The notes beneath the pieces are model-generated. The model was not told the DNA's origin. It searched no databases and was given only the letters and a program-made list of their open reading frames with translations. The position numbers and the translations under genes are program-made. A stretch of DNA of 6,434 bases from SSEF01 sp964398485 (lineage in GTDB: Bacteria > Patescibacteriota > Minisyncoccia > Moranbacterales > UBA1568). Location: NCBI GenBank assembly GCA_964398485.1, contig CAYNMD010000040.1, positions 1 to 6,434 of the forward strand, given 5' to 3'. Positions 1-5,344 of the stretch are shown here, one piece after another (the first letter of the stretch is position 1; each line of letters begins with the position of its first letter).

Positions 1-25
1 CGATATCGGGATGAGCAGTAGCCAT
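1..25 (-). CDS. Possible start of an unidentified gene downstream of priA (partial)
   Basis: On the minus strand an ATG at position 25 opens a frame that runs off the window edge and reads MATAHPDI. It begins 8 bases after the priA-like stop codon, on the same strand, which is the spacing expected of the next gene in an operon. There is no Shine-Dalgarno site before it. Eight codons are too few to identify a product, and the frame could be chance. Confidence 0.3.
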
Positions 26-33
26 GAGGGTAA

Positions 34-1938
34 CTATAATTGATAGGGTTCAAAATCAATAGAGAATTGAGATGAGTGTTGTTTGAGCCAGGTAAGAAGT
101 TTTGGAGGTAATTCCTGCTGAGGAGGGTATTTTATGAGAATACTGGCTGGAGAAGGACGACTTTTTTGAGTGGTTGGCCTGATGAGGAGTGAAGGGACGC
201 GAAAGTCCTTTGAGGAGACAAGGAGCTTGACGAGTTCATCTCTCTTTTTCTCCATCTCAGCGGTGTCAATTTTTTTCTTTAAAAAAGACAGCTCGAGAGG
301 TGTTAACTGTATGATAGCAGTCGCTGGAGGGTAACCCAAGAGCTTTCTTTCCTCAAGGAGAAGCTCGAAGTAATTAACGAAAGTTCCAGCAGTTATATTT
401 TGCCAGATTCGTTCCTCTGGAGAAAAGGTTTGGATCACACACTGACCCTTTGGGGCAAGTTTAGCGAGCAGGCGTTTGACCTGGAGAGCGAGTCGCTCTT
501 CACTATCAAATTCTGGCCGTCGCAGTACATGATCGCCCTCCAGCATAGCAATCAAGTCGAGAGGTGGCAAGGGGAGTAAGGTGCCAATTTCGTGAGTGGT
601 AATGAGGACATCAAATTGTCCCCGGCAAAGCTTGTCGAGTGTTTTTCTCCAACCTGCTGTGGTCTCGAGGGCGTCTCGATCAATACGGAGCACTCGTCGT
701 CCAAGTAAAAGGCGCTCGGTCTCTTTTTCTACCCGTATGGTACCAAAGCCAAATGGAACAAAGTTCATGCCAGAACACGTCCGACATTTCGGGAAGAAGT
801 CGCTCTTAAATCCGCAGCTAAGACAGCGGAAATTCCCTTCCCCAGCTTCACTGAGCACGTGTTCACAATCTGGACAACGAGCCGTATTACGGCAGTGTTG
901 GCAGATCATGATTCCTGACGCTCCTCTTTCTTTGGCTACGAGCAGTATTTTTTGTTGCTTGGTGGTTTCCTCAAGGAGTGTTTGGAGCGATTTGGCAAAA
1001 GCTCTCGAGCGAGCTCCTTTGCCATCTTTACGTCGATCGATGATGAGCGGCTGATATGGAGGAGAGAGTGTTTTTGATGGAGCGAGCTCCTGCTCTCTGA
1101 GTCCTAGGGAGGTAGTGAGAAGAGTGAGCTTGCTGTGGAAGGACTGTTTCAAAAAATGAATAAGACTCAGGGATGTGTAGTGAGGAGTCATTTCCCATTG
1201 TTTGTAAGAGAGAGTTTCTTCTGGGAAAAGCATGATGATATGAGTCAGTTTTGGAAAGGGAGCAAAAAGCGCTTGCCGAGTACCAAAAATAAAACGAATT
1301 GATCCACTTCGGATTTGCTGCCAGCTCTCAAAGAGTGCTTTTTTAGTAAGTTTACTGGTGATAACAGTAGTTTCAAGAGGGAACATAGCTGAATACCTTT
1401 GAACAGCAAATTCAGCCAAAATGAGATTAGGGAGAAGGATAAGACAGGTTTCTTTGGGGCGAGCTGAGGCGAGAGCATGATCAACCATTGTCCAGAGTGT
1501 TTGATCTGAGTTAACTTCTTGTATGAGATCTTTTTCTGGTGATAAGGTGACTTTTTTCGTTTGGCGCCGGGAGCTGATTTTGGTATTCAAAGAACAGTCC
1601 GCTAGAATTTTTTTTGGAAGAGGAAAGACAAAGTGTTTCAGGCTATTTCCTAGAGAGGAAAAGTATGTCTCACCCATATACTGGGCGAGTAGCCGCTGCT
1701 GAGAGGTAAGCCAAGAGGGCAAAATGACTTTACCGACGGGCTTCATCCAGAGGGGTGCTCGGCCAGGGAGTTTCGCACTCTCAAAAACGATGCCTTGGAG
1801 GTATCGCTTGCCAAAAGAAATTTCTACCAAACTTCCTGGTGGGATGGCTTCTTTGGAGCGATAACTAAAAAGAGGCGACCTCTCAAGGGGAAGCGGGGTG
1901 AGGGGGGCTACTTCAGTACGAAAAAGAGATGTCGGCAT
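34..1938 (-). CDS. priA: PriA-like primosomal protein N' with degenerate helicase motor
   Basis: PriA normally recognises stalled forks and reloads the replicative helicase; it is a cytoplasmic superfamily 2 helicase. The 634-residue product has the family layout: an N-terminal 3'-end DNA-binding domain (about 1-105), the helicase core with a zinc insertion, and a C-terminal domain closing with SIDFEPYQL. All eight zinc cysteines are present as four CxxC pairs (C346/C349, C355/C358, C372/C375, C385/C388). Family anchors include GTRQALFAPFPKL (about 219-231), SYKQ (244-247) and LGYPP (534-538). The motor is gone: the Walker A position reads EVNSDQT (141-147), DEEH reads about FPEE (238-241), the TQMIAKG motif reads THEIGTL (448-454) and QVAGRAGR reads QVKRLLAK (486-493). 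The frame is uninterrupted, so it is probably a functional non-helicase version rather than a pseudogene. It is about 100 residues shorter than E. coli PriA. Start chosen at 1938, just after an extended -10. Family assignment is firm; ATPase loss is inferred. Confidence 0.9.
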   Translation of the reverse strand: MPTSLFRTEVAPLTPLPLERSPLFSYRSKEAIPPGSLVEISFGKRYLQGIVFESAKLPGRAPLWMKPVGKVILPSWLTSQQRLLAQYMGETYFSSLGNSLKHFVFPLPKKILADCSLNTKISSRRQTKKVTLSPEKDLIQEVNSDQTLWTMVDHALASARPKETCLILLPNLILAEFAVQRYSAMFPLETTVITSKLTKKALFESWQQIRSGSIRFIFGTRQALFAPFPKLTHIIMLFPEETLSYKQWEMTPHYTSLSLIHFLKQSFHSKLTLLTTSLGLREQELAPSKTLSPPYQPLIIDRRKDGKGARSRAFAKSLQTLLEETTKQQKILLVAKERGASGIMICQHCRNTARCPDCEHVLSEAGEGNFRCLSCGFKSDFFPKCRTCSGMNFVPFGFGTIRVEKETERLLLGRRVLRIDRDALETTAGWRKTLDKLCRGQFDVLITTHEIGTLLPLPPLDLIAMLEGDHVLRRPEFDSEERLALQVKRLLAKLAPKGQCVIQTFSPEERIWQNITAGTFVNYFELLLEERKLLGYPPATAIIQLTPLELSFLKKKIDTAEMEKKRDELVKLLVSSKDFRVPSLLIRPTTQKSRPSPASILIKYPPQQELPPKLLTWLKQHSSQFSIDFEPYQL

Positions 1939-1944
1939 AGCTCC

Positions 1945-1953
1945 ATTTTATCA
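1945..1953 (-). promoter_or_regulatory. Extended -10 promoter of the priA-like gene, leaderless
   Basis: Read on the minus strand the site is TGATAAAAT: a TG extension plus the hexamer TAAAAT (5 of 6 matches to TATAAT). Only six bases (GGAGCT) separate it from the ATG, so the transcript should start at or next to the start codon. No good -35 is visible; the best is a weak 3-of-6 match at 1969-1974. The GGAG in the spacer is too close to the ATG, and probably upstream of the mRNA start, to act as a ribosome binding site. Confidence 0.5.
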
Positions 1954-1976
1954 GCTTCAGGAGGGTTTCGTCGCCA

Positions 1977-2005
1977 TTGCCAAATTCCCTTTTTTTCCTT
2001 ACAAT
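1977..2005 (+). promoter_or_regulatory. Sigma70-type promoter of thpR
   Basis: A -35 box TTGCCA (1977-1982, 5 of 6) and a -10 box TACAAT (2000-2005, 5 of 6) are separated by exactly 17 bases. Transcription would start near 2012, leaving a leader of only about 6 bases before the thpR ATG at 2018, with no room for a Shine-Dalgarno site. It lies back to back with the priA promoter in a 79-base divergent intergenic region. Confidence 0.65.
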
Positions 2006-2017
2006 AAAGCGAATCTT

Positions 2018-2566
2018 ATGCAAACCAAGCGTCTTTTTATTGGTATAAAGCTTTCCTCTCTTTTGGCAAAGAGACTCATACGTGAGATAGGCGCCTTTGC
2101 TAATTGGCCCATTATTCCAACGCGCAAGGAAAATCTCCATGTAACTGTGCTCTTTCTTGGCTTTGTAGCTGAAGAAAATTTGGCAGAAATATTGCCAGCG
2201 ATAGAACGAGCGATTGAGGGTATTCATCCATTTGAACTCCGTTTTCATCAACTTGGTTATTTCCCAAACAATGAGCATCCCACAGCTCTTTTTGTCTTTG
2301 GAGAAGAGAGTGAAGAACTCCTCCGCTTGAGGAAAAATCTTGATCAGGAACTCGGTTATTTGGTTCCTGAGAAAAAAAGTTTCCGGCCCCATATCACTTT
2401 GGGAAAAATTCGTCGAGGGAAATTTGAGGCGCTGCCAGAAAAGCCAAACTTTGATAAGTCGGTAAATTTTGTTGAGCCGGTCTCTTCATTGGCTCTTTTT
2501 GAGAGTACAACTGAAGATGGGAAAAGAATATATCTTCCTATCGAAGAGTTTCCGCTTGGCGAATGA
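2018..2566 (+). CDS. thpR: RNA 2',3'-cyclic phosphodiesterase (2H superfamily, LigT/ThpR)
   Basis: The 182-residue product belongs to the 2H phosphoesterases, which open 2',3'-cyclic phosphates on RNA ends (the LigT/ThpR branch also shows in vitro 2'-5' RNA ligase activity); it is cytoplasmic. The two signature H-x-T motifs are present: HVTVLFLGF at 41-49 and HITLGKI at 125-131, giving catalytic pairs H41/T43 and H125/T127. The N-terminal RLFIGIKL strand (5-12), the LGYFPN stretch (79-84) and FRPHITLG (122-129) are typical. The frame stays open upstream to an ATG at 1898, but that would add 40 non-homologous residues and overlap priA and the promoter. The ATG at 2018 gives the family's usual length and fits the promoter. 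It ends in TGA, showing that TGA is a stop in this genome. The glycosyltransferase gene follows after 28 bases and may be co-transcribed. The physiological substrate is unknown. Confidence 0.9.
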   Translation: MQTKRLFIGIKLSSLLAKRLIREIGAFANWPIIPTRKENLHVTVLFLGFVAEENLAEILPAIERAIEGIHPFELRFHQLGYFPNNEHPTALFVFGEESEELLRLRKNLDQELGYLVPEKKSFRPHITLGKIRRGKFEALPEKPNFDKSVNFVEPVSSLALFESTTEDGKRIYLPIEEFPLGE

Positions 2567-2591
2567 CAAGACGCTTGTCTGATTATTTTTT
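2565..2591 (+). terminator. Weak hairpin with T-tract between thpR and the glycosyltransferase gene
   Basis: GACAAG (2565-2570) pairs perfectly with CTTGTC (2574-2579) around a 3-base loop (ACG); a run of six T follows at 2586-2591. The left arm overlaps the thpR stop codon. The stem is only 6 bp with three bases of loop and the T-run starts 6 bases after it, so it is at best an attenuating terminator. The next ATG is 3 bases beyond the T-run. Confidence 0.3.
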
Positions 2592-2594
2592 GGT

Positions 2595-3284
2595 ATGACA
2601 CAAATCTTTGGTGTCCCTATTGATAACCTTTCTCGTAAAGAGATTTTGGAGCGGGTGAACTCTTGGCTTAAAACTGATGAATTTCATCGCATTGCGACGG
2701 TTAATCCCGAATTCCTGTTACTGGCTGAAAAAAATTCAAACTTCAAACAGTCGCTTCTTGCAGCTGATCTCCGGATAGCGGACGGTATCGGACTCCATTT
2801 CCCCTTTTGGCTCTCAGGAGAAAAACTCATTGGTCATTATCCAGGAGTCGATCTGATGCATGATATTTTACGGATGGCCGAAGAAATGAATAAACAGGTG
2901 GCGCTAGCACTTCATGAACATGGCCTTTCAACACCAGTACAGATACTGGCTTGTCTCAAGGAAAAATATCCAAAACTCAGATGTCGATTATATTCGGAAG
3001 TTCTTACACTTGATACCCGAGATGAGATCCTTTTTTGTAATTATGGCGCCCCACTTCAGGAAACCTATCTCGAGAGTTTCCGTACCAAAAAGGGGAACAT
3101 CAAGCTCGTGATGGGGGTGGGAGGTGCTTTTGATTACCTGACAGGTATTCTTCCTCGTGCTCCAAAAATATGTAGGCAACTTGGTCTCGAATGGCTCTGG
3201 CGCTTGTATCAGCAGCCACGCCGTTTCCGCCGCATCTGGAATGCAGTGGGAGTCTTTCCAATCAAAGTACTGAGCCAAAAATAA
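2595..3284 (+). CDS. WecG/TagA/CpsF family glycosyltransferase (GT26)
   Basis: The 229-residue product matches enzymes that transfer a sugar (N-acetylmannosamine in TagA, N-acetylmannosaminuronate in WecG) from a UDP donor to undecaprenyl-diphosphate-GlcNAc at the inner face of the membrane, for teichoic acid or other surface polymers. Visible family blocks are TVNPEFLLLA (35-44), ADGIG (62-66), HYPGVDL (81-87), GAPLQE (151-156), GVGGAFDYLTG (174-184), APK (189-191) and GLEWLWRL (197-204). T35, N37, D63 and Q155 sit where TagA has its active-site Thr, Asn, Asp and Gln. The basic tail PRRFRRI (208-214) fits the C-terminal appendage used for membrane contact. Two oddities: the usual LLGG nucleotide-binding turn reads LALHEHG (104-110), and roughly 13 residues including a helix are missing before GAPLQE. 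No Shine-Dalgarno site or clear promoter precedes it, so it probably shares the thpR transcript. Exact sugar specificity cannot be told; no other polysaccharide gene is in view. Confidence 0.88.
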   Translation: MTQIFGVPIDNLSRKEILERVNSWLKTDEFHRIATVNPEFLLLAEKNSNFKQSLLAADLRIADGIGLHFPFWLSGEKLIGHYPGVDLMHDILRMAEEMNKQVALALHEHGLSTPVQILACLKEKYPKLRCRLYSEVLTLDTRDEILFCNYGAPLQETYLESFRTKKGNIKLVMGVGGAFDYLTGILPRAPKICRQLGLEWLWRLYQQPRRFRRIWNAVGVFPIKVLSQK

Positions 3285-3293
3285 AAATTTAAA

Positions 3294-3323
3294 CGGCAGC
3301 TTCTTTCGATAGCTGCCGCTTTT
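3294..3323. terminator. Bidirectional intrinsic terminator between convergent genes
   Basis: CGGCAGCT (3294-3301) pairs perfectly with AGCTGCCG (3311-3318) across a 9-base loop. On the plus strand a TTTT tract follows (3320-3323), 9 bases after the glycosyltransferase stop to the start of the stem. On the minus strand the hairpin is followed by a longer T-rich tract (complement of the A-rich 3281-3293), so it should terminate the convergent small membrane-protein gene even better. Confidence 0.8.
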
Positions 3324-3328
3324 GGGTG

Positions 3329-3342
3329 GCGAGAGTTCTCGC
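3329..3342. repeat. Short inverted repeat downstream of the small membrane-protein gene
   Basis: GCGAGA (3329-3334) and TCTCGC (3337-3342) are perfect inverted arms around two bases. It lies between the minus-strand stop at 3359 and the main terminator, so it would add a second hairpin to the 3' end of that mRNA. It has no T-tract of its own. Confidence 0.5.
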
Positions 3343-3358
3343 TGTTGGTTGTCCGGCC

Positions 3359-3610
3359 TTAGCGTCCGGCGGACAAGTGCTTGTCGAGCCGGATGATCAT
3401 CCGGCCGAGGAGGCCGTTCGTCAGCCAGGTGGCGATCGCCAGGAGTGCCAGGCTCAGGTAGCCGATCACCCTGGTGACCTGCTGGTAGTCATGCGGAGCA
3501 CCCGGGAAGGGCTTGGCCCAGATCAGGGCCCATGCCGCAATGGCACAAGACAGCACCATGGCTGCCATCCCCAGGAAGGTGATGGTGGTTGGGCGGAGGT
3601 TTTGGAACAT
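3359..3610 (-). CDS. Small two-TM membrane protein, unknown function, foreign base composition
   Basis: I do not recognise this 83-residue protein. It has two hydrophobic segments, about 8-32 (with FLGMAAMVLSCAIAAWALIWA) and about 48-68 (VIGYLSLALLAIATWLTNGLL), joined by a short polar loop KPFPGAPHDYQQVTR (33-47). The basic C-terminus (R70, R74, K77, R83) predicts both ends in the cytoplasm. Support for it being real: a strong Shine-Dalgarno site (GAGGAG, 6 bases before ATG), a promoter with extended -10 upstream, and a terminator downstream. Counting codons, 71 of 83 end in G or C (about 86%), and all leucines are CTG, CTC or TTG; the start of the neighbouring gltX has about 36% GC-ending codons. 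This suggests recent acquisition, or unusual selection on codon use. It is convergent to the glycosyltransferase gene and divergent from gltX, so it is a one-gene unit. A 101-codon frame on the opposite strand (3326-3631) lacks any such support. Confidence 0.72.
   Translation of the reverse strand: MFQNLRPTTITFLGMAAMVLSCAIAAWALIWAKPFPGAPHDYQQVTRVIGYLSLALLAIATWLTNGLLGRMIIRLDKHLSAGR
3372..3385. repeat. Inverted repeat inside the 3' end of the small membrane-protein gene
   Basis: GACAAG (3372-3377) and CTTGTC (3380-3385) are perfect 6-bp arms separated by TG. It is one of several dyads crowded into 3294-3405, in codons for the last residues of the protein. Confidence 0.45.
3388..3405. repeat. 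Perfect 18-bp palindrome within the small membrane-protein gene
   Basis: GCCGGATGATCATCCGGC is fully self-complementary, 9 bp per arm with no spacer. It encodes part of the GRMIIRLD stretch near the C-terminus. With no loop it is more plausible as a dimeric-protein binding site than as an RNA hairpin, but a chance origin in GC-rich coding sequence is possible. Confidence 0.6.
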
Positions 3611-3676
3611 GGACTTCTCCTCGTGAGATGATCTCTTTCGAGACCGGTTGAAAGAACTGATGGCACGATGTGCCGA
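3611..3676 (-). promoter_or_regulatory. Structured 5' leader of the small membrane-protein gene
   Basis: The predicted leader is about 66 bases. At its very 5' end GGCAC/GTGCC (3662-3674) forms a 5-bp hairpin with a 3-base loop. Further down, on the minus strand, GGTCTC-GAAA-GAGATC (3645-3630) forms a 6-bp stem (one G-U pair) capped by a GNRA-type GAAA tetraloop. The same GAAAGA can pair instead with an upstream TCTTTC (minus strand, 3656-3651), so two alternative folds exist. No known riboswitch class is recognised. Confidence 0.4.
3617..3622 (-). promoter_or_regulatory. Strong Shine-Dalgarno site of the small membrane-protein gene
   Basis: GAGGAG on the minus strand lies 6 bases before the ATG at 3610, at ideal spacing, and fixes that start. 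It is the only convincing Shine-Dalgarno site before any gene in this window. Confidence 0.75.
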
Positions 3677-3682
3677 ATTAAT

Positions 3683-3711
3683 ATGTTAGCATAATTTTCT
3701 ATAAAAGTCAA
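3683..3711 (-). promoter_or_regulatory. Promoter of the small membrane-protein gene
   Basis: On the minus strand, -35 TTGACT (3711-3706, 5 of 6) and -10 TAACAT (3688-3683, 4 of 6) are 17 bases apart, with a TG one base upstream of the -10 (TGCTAACAT). Start of transcription is expected near 3676. Its -35 is separated by a single base from the -35-like box of the divergent gltX promoter. Confidence 0.65.
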
Positions 3712-3712
3712 C

Positions 3713-3741
3713 TAGAAAAAAGCCCTTGGATAAGCTATATT
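3713..3741 (+). promoter_or_regulatory. Promoter of gltX, leaderless
   Basis: A -10 box TATATT (3736-3741, 5 of 6) and a weak -35 TAGAAA (3713-3718, 4 of 6) are 17 bases apart. Six bases separate the -10 from the ATG at 3748, so the predicted mRNA begins at the start codon itself. No Shine-Dalgarno sequence is present. Confidence 0.5.
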
Positions 3742-3747
3742 TGACCT

Positions 3748-5313
3748 ATGTCAGATGATAGTAAACCAGTACGAGTACGCTACGCTCCTTCGCCAACCGG
3801 ACTCCAACACGTCGGAGGACTTCGTACCGCTCTCTACAATTACCTTCTTGCTCGGAAAACGGAAGGGCAGTTTTTGCTTCGTATTGAAGATACCGATCAA
3901 AAACGATTCGTTGCGGGGGCCGTCGAGAATATTATGGGCTTCCTCAAGGAATTTGGTCTTACCTATGATGAGGGTCCTATCACCCTCTCTGATAAAACAG
4001 ATCATAAGCCCGGGATGCTTTCGACGCGTTATCCTGGTGTATACGAAAAGGGCGAGCACGGACCCTACATCCAATCGGAGCGTTTGACTCGTTATGAGAC
4101 TGCTGTCAAAGAGCTTATTGAGAAGGGTCATGCCTATTACTGTTTCTGTACGGAAGAGCGTCTCAAGGAGCTTCGTGAACGCCAAGAAAAAGCCAAGCAA
4201 CCGCCGCGGTATGATGGCCTCTGTCGTGGGATGACCAAGGAGGCGGCCGAGGAAGAGCGAAAGAGTGGCAAGCCGTGCGTCGTTCGTTTCCGCGTACCAG
4301 AAGACCGAGAGACTATTGCTTGTCATGATGAACTTCGAGGAGACCTCCGTTATCACAGCAAAGACATCGAAGATTTCGTACTGCTTAAATCCGATGGGTA
4401 CCCGACGTATCATCTCGCCAGTATTGTTGACGATCACGCCATGGCGATTACCCATGTTCTCCGAGGTGAAGAATGGCTTTCGAGTCTCCCCAAACATGTC
4501 CTCTTGTACGAAGCATTTGGATGGGAAAAACCACATTTCGTTCATCTTTCAGTTATTCTCGGGAGTGATGGAAAGAAGAAACTTTCCAAACGAGATGGCG
4601 ATGTTTCGGTAGATGCCTTTGTTGAGGCTGGCTATCTTCGTGAAGCCCTGATTAATTTCATTGCACTTCTCGGTTGGAATCCTGGCCAGGGGAGCACTCA
4701 GGAACTTTTTTCACTCGATGAACTCGTCAATCATTTTTCGCTTGGGCATCTCAATGCTGCGCCAGCTGTATTTGATCGAAAGAAACTTGATTGGATGAAT
4801 CATGAGTATATTGCTCGGCTTTCGATTGATGAACTCCTCGCCCGAGTGCGCCAGCTTGGAAAAATTGAGCATGCTGACTGGTACCGCAAGGCTGAAGCTG
4901 AGTTTCAGGCTGATGCTCATCTTCGCAAAGTGCTCACGGTAGAGCAGGATCGACTTAAAACCCTTCTGGAGGTTGGAGCGAACGATCCTTTCTTTTTTGT
5001 CGAAACCGTTGATTACCCTGCTCAACTATTGGCTTGGAAGGGGAATAGTCTCGAAGCAGCAGCTCAAGAACTCTCTCGAGCAAAGACCCTTTTGGAAACA
5101 CTTACTGAAACAGATTGGACTCGCGAAATTCTCAACGCAAAACTTTTGGAAGCAGCCGGGGACAAGAAGGGGGATTTCCTCTGGCCGCTTCGAGTAGCCC
5201 TCACGGGTGCTGAGCGGTCGCCCTCGCCGATGGATACGGCTTGGGTGCTCGGCAAAGAACTCAGTATACGGCGTATTGACGCTGCTCTCGCCAAAATCCC
5301 TTCCATGGCGTAG
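3748..5313 (+). CDS. gltX: Glutamyl-tRNA synthetase
   Basis: The 521-residue class I aminoacyl-tRNA synthetase charges tRNA-Glu with glutamate using ATP, in the cytoplasm. The active-site block is RYAPSPTGLQHVGGLRTALYN from 11, with the HIGH-equivalent HVGG at 21-24. The KMSKS-equivalent is KLSKR at 278-282, followed by DGDVSV. RIEDTD (45-50), GPYIQSERL (105-113), YYCFCTEE (130-137), PRYDGLCR (153-160) and VLRGEEWLSSLPKH (237-250) are all family-typical. The cysteines C132, C134 and C159 resemble the zinc region of bacterial GluRS, with only three of the usual four in view. The C-terminal anticodon-binding part (about 320-521) is present and full length. Compared with the common DEGP-to-GPY spacing there is an insertion of about 25-30 residues at 77-104. 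Whether it also charges tRNA-Gln (for later amidation) cannot be decided here; no gatCAB genes are in view. The start follows a -10 box by 6 bases. It ends in TAG. Confidence 0.96.
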   Translation: MSDDSKPVRVRYAPSPTGLQHVGGLRTALYNYLLARKTEGQFLLRIEDTDQKRFVAGAVENIMGFLKEFGLTYDEGPITLSDKTDHKPGMLSTRYPGVYEKGEHGPYIQSERLTRYETAVKELIEKGHAYYCFCTEERLKELRERQEKAKQPPRYDGLCRGMTKEAAEEERKSGKPCVVRFRVPEDRETIACHDELRGDLRYHSKDIEDFVLLKSDGYPTYHLASIVDDHAMAITHVLRGEEWLSSLPKHVLLYEAFGWEKPHFVHLSVILGSDGKKKLSKRDGDVSVDAFVEAGYLREALINFIALLGWNPGQGSTQELFSLDELVNHFSLGHLNAAPAVFDRKKLDWMNHEYIARLSIDELLARVRQLGKIEHADWYRKAEAEFQADAHLRKVLTVEQDRLKTLLEVGANDPFFFVETVDYPAQLLAWKGNSLEAAAQELSRAKTLLETLTETDWTREILNAKLLEAAGDKKGDFLWPLRVALTGAERSPSPMDTAWVLGKELSIRRIDAALAKIPSMA

Positions 5314-5329
5314 GACCACCTCTCAAGGA

Positions 5330-5338
5330 TGGTATACT
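5330..5338 (+). promoter_or_regulatory. Extended -10 promoter of the M23 peptidase gene, leaderless
   Basis: TGGTATACT has the TG extension plus hexamer TATACT (5 of 6). Six bases separate it from the ATG at 5345, so transcription should begin at the start codon. No recognisable -35 is seen at 16-18 bases; the TG extension may compensate. It lies in the 31-base gap after gltX, so read-through from gltX is also possible. Confidence 0.5.
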
Positions 5339-5344
5339 AGTAAC

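Noticed and set aside
596..1054. 152-codon open frame on the plus strand
   Set aside because: It is entirely antisense to the priA-like gene, whose family motifs are clear; the translation has biased Ser/Arg-rich composition and no recognisable domain.
1898..2017. Upstream ATG (1898) extending thpR by 40 residues
   Set aside because: It would overlap the divergent priA gene and lie upstream of the thpR promoter; the family N-terminus begins right at the ATG at 2018.
2556..2586. Possible separate promoter for the glycosyltransferase gene (TTGGCG and GATTAT)
   Set aside because: Spacing is 19 bases and the -10 matches only 4 of 6; the region is better explained as read-through from thpR past a weak hairpin.
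2565..3385. The same GACAAG/CTTGTC arms occur at 2565-2579 and 3372-3385
   Set aside because: Loops and surroundings differ, one lies over a stop codon and one inside a coding region; 6-base arms recurring twice is compatible with chance.
3326..3631. 101-codon plus-strand frame opposite the small two-TM gene
   Set aside because: It starts right after the terminator, has no promoter or Shine-Dalgarno and gives a compositionally random polar translation. The minus-strand reading has two clear membrane segments and full expression signals.
3751..4545. 264-codon open frame on the minus strand
   Set aside because: It is antisense to the most conserved half of gltX; no promoter, Shine-Dalgarno or domain was seen. 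Long antisense frames arise readily opposite such codon usage.
5026..5319. Overlapping minus-strand frames of 97 and 80 codons (5026-5319 and 5064-5306)
   Set aside because: Both are shadows of the C-terminal part of gltX, with low-complexity translations and no expression signals.
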